Assembly (NCBI RefSeq): GCF_013184745.1
Contig: NZ_JAATVU010000008.1
Span: 62,001-126,000 of the forward strand
DNA: 64,000 nucleotides
Source: Mangrovicoccus sp. HB161399
GTDB lineage: Bacteria > Pseudomonadota > Alphaproteobacteria > Rhodobacterales > Rhodobacteraceae
Direction of reading: 5' to 3'
Part shown: in pieces, positions 62,668-64,000 of the stretch
Numbering within the stretch: position 1 is the first letter of the stretch
How the letters are laid out: each line of letters starts with the position of its first letter
The notes under the pieces: generated by a model
The model's database searches: none
What the model saw: the letters and a program-made list of their open reading frames with translations, nothing else
What the model was told of the DNA's origin: nothing
Translations under genes and position numbers: made by a program

Positions 62668-64000
62668 ATGCGTTTCTTTATTTTCTTGGCTGTGGCAGCC
62701 ACCGCGGCGCTGGCCGCAGCGGCACGGGCGGAGGAGCGGATCGCGCTGGTGATCGGCAATTCCGGCTATGCCGCGGTGCCGTCGCTGGAGAATGCCGGCA
62801 ATGACGCGCGGCTGGTGGCCGGCGCGCTGGAGGCGACCGGCTTCGCGGTCACGCTGATGGAGGACGCCACCCAGGCCGCGCTGAAGCGCGCGGTGGCCGA
62901 ATTCGGCCAGGCGCTGCGCGCGGGCGGGGCCGACACGGTCGGGCTGTTCTACTATGCCGGGCACGGCGTGCAGTCCTTCGGCGCGAACTACCTGCTGCCG
63001 GTCGACGCGAAGCTGACCGATGCCGCCGACCTGGACCTGGTCGCGATCGACGCGGCCTCGGTGCTGCGCCAGATGGCCTCGGCGCGCAACCGCACCAACA
63101 TCGTCATCCTCGACGCCTGCCGCAACAACCCGTTCGAGGCGATCCGCGATCTCAACGACAACGGCCTGGCCGAGATGAAGGCGCCGACCGGCACTTTCCT
63201 GGCCTATGCCACGGCGCCGGGCGCGGTGGCGCTGGACGGCACCGGCGCGAACAGCCCGTTCTCCTCGGCGCTGGCGGCCGCGATGCAGACCGAGGGCGTG
63301 CCGGTGGAGCAGATGTTCAAGACGGTGCGCAACGAGGTGATCGCGGCGACCGGCGGGCTGCAGACGCCCTGGGACACGTCTTCGCTGACCCAGGACTTCG
63401 CCTTCCTGCCGGCCCGGCAGCTCAGTCCCGAGGAGGCCGCCGAGGCACAGGTCTGGGAGTCGGTGCGCACGACCACCGACCCGCTGCAGGTGATGCTGTT
63501 CCTGCGCTCCTTCCCCGAGGGCGCCAAGGCCGCCGAGGCGCGGGCACTGCTGGCGAAGCTGCTGTCCGAGGAGATGGGCGTCGATGCCGTGGCCCCGGCA
63601 GGGCAGGACGCGCCGCCCCCGCCCAGGCCGGCCGCCGCCGCGCCGCAGGACCGCGAGGTCGCGCTGATGGATGCCGCGCGCGCCTCCGGCAGGCTGGAGG
63701 ATTACCGCGCCTATCTGGAGGCCTTCCCGCAGGGCGTCTTCGCCGAATTGGCGAAGATCGAGATTGCCGGGATCGAGGCGAAGGCTGCCACCGATCCCGA
63801 TCCGAAGCCCTCGGCCGCCGCGGCGACTCCTGCCCCTGGGGCGCCCGCGGCGGAGCCCGAGGCCGAGCCCGCCCCGGTCTTCTTCGACCGGCCGATGACC
63901 GAGGGCGCGCCCGAGATCGTCGGCCGCACGATCATGGAGGTGACCGGGCTCTCGCCGCTCTACCCGCCGATCGAGGGCCTGCCGGAAGAGATCTGGAAGG
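62668..64000 (+). CDS. Exported caspase-like (peptidase C14) protein, 3'-truncated by window edge
   Basis: The frame is open from the ATG at 62668 (GGGAAG upstream) to the last base, 444 codons. A signal peptide (MRFFIFLAVAATAALAAAARA) precedes a caspase p20-like domain: RIALVIGNSGYAAVPSLENA, catalytic His99 in YYAGHG and Cys151 in LDACRNNP, then FLAYATAPGAVALDGTG and NSPFSSALAAAM. Beyond residue 245 come Tol-like repeat text (LFLRSFPEGAKAAEARALLA and DYRAYLEAFPQGVFAELA) and proline-rich linkers. Both dyad residues are present, so it may be active in the periplasm. It is divergent from the YceI-OmpA/OmpA/kinase unit, suggesting joint regulation from the 148-bp gap. Confidence 0.9.
   Translation, partial: MRFFIFLAVAATAALAAAARAEERIALVIGNSGYAAVPSLENAGNDARLVAGALEATGFAVTLMEDATQAALKRAVAEFGQALRAGGADTVGLFYYAGHGVQSFGANYLLPVDAKLTDAADLDLVAIDAASVLRQMASARNRTNIVILDACRNNPFEAIRDLNDNGLAEMKAPTGTFLAYATAPGAVALDGTGANSPFSSALAAAMQTEGVPVEQMFKTVRNEVIAATGGLQTPWDTSSLTQDFAFLPARQLSPEEAAEAQVWESVRTTTDPLQVMLFLRSFPEGAKAAEARALLAKLLSEEMGVDAVAPAGQDAPPPPRPAAAAPQDREVALMDAARASGRLEDYRAYLEAFPQGVFAELAKIEIAGIEAKAATDPDPKPSAAAATPAPGAPAAEPEAEPAPVFFDRPMTEGAPEIVGRTIMEVTGLSPLYPPIEGLPEEIWK

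Noticed and set aside
1-64000. CRISPR arrays, tRNA/rRNA genes, prophage and plasmid-replication genes
   Set aside because: No regularly spaced direct repeats, cloverleaf-like sequences, rRNA segments, phage structural genes or replication initiators were seen on either strand.

Overview
The window is strongly G+C-rich with G/C-biased third codon positions. It is dense in TRAP and ABC solute importers, sugar-acid and aromatic catabolism genes and divergently placed one-component regulators. This suggests an alphaproteobacterium of the Rhodobacterales (Paracoccaceae/Roseobacteraceae type); that assignment is inference, since no rRNA or marker gene is present. I see no tRNA, rRNA, CRISPR array or prophage.

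Left part (1-19.7 kb) is a graveyard-like region. It starts with the 3' part of an amidase gene, followed by about 1.7 kb without a supportable gene. A roughly 1,900-codon secreted nucleotidase/SurE/SurE/endonuclease/FG-GAP gene (3605-9294) is broken by six in-frame stops and four frameshifts. Intact genes here are a di-heme cytochrome c with a PhoX-type phosphatase, and a TetR/MFS efflux pair. Between them lies a decayed phospho-signalling locus (lipoprotein, PP2C phosphatase, Ser/Thr kinase, vWA protein) whose kinase-vWA part is split by a 0.5 kb IS5-family scar. A further 1.3 kb without a supportable gene follows.

Middle part (19.7-42.2 kb) is a compact aromatic or carboxylate catabolic island. 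A leftward run of eleven genes encodes a LIV-type ABC importer, a TRAP importer, a gamma-resorcylate-decarboxylase-like amidohydrolase, and a Rieske dioxygenase whose ferredoxin, reductase and oxygenase alpha subunit form one open reading frame, plus the beta subunit. A MarR regulator separates it from a rightward molybdenum hydroxylase operon (large, FAD, and 2Fe-2S fused to CoxG). Then come a membrane PQQ dehydrogenase (glucose/quinate/shikimate family), a LysR regulator, and a hydroquinone-type extradiol dioxygenase with its esterase partner. Together they could import, hydroxylate, decarboxylate and ring-cleave a hydroxylated aromatic acid.

Right part (42.5-58.4 kb) holds two sugar-acid systems. 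The first is an oxidative deoxysugar/aldose pathway: mutarotase, lactonase, aldose dehydrogenase, ABC importer, Zn dehydrogenase and UxaA-family dehydratase. Its GntR regulator has a duplicated DNA-binding domain, and two near-identical candidate operators lie in its two divergent promoter regions. The second, controlled by a LacI regulator with an inverted-repeat operator, is a TRAP importer with a VOC protein, a RuBisCO-like protein and a DUF1537 kinase, the combination known from D-apionate-type catabolism.

The right end (58.5-64 kb) is an envelope signalling locus: a membrane Ser/Thr kinase, an OmpA protein, a YceI-OmpA fusion and, divergently, an exported caspase-like protein cut by the window edge.
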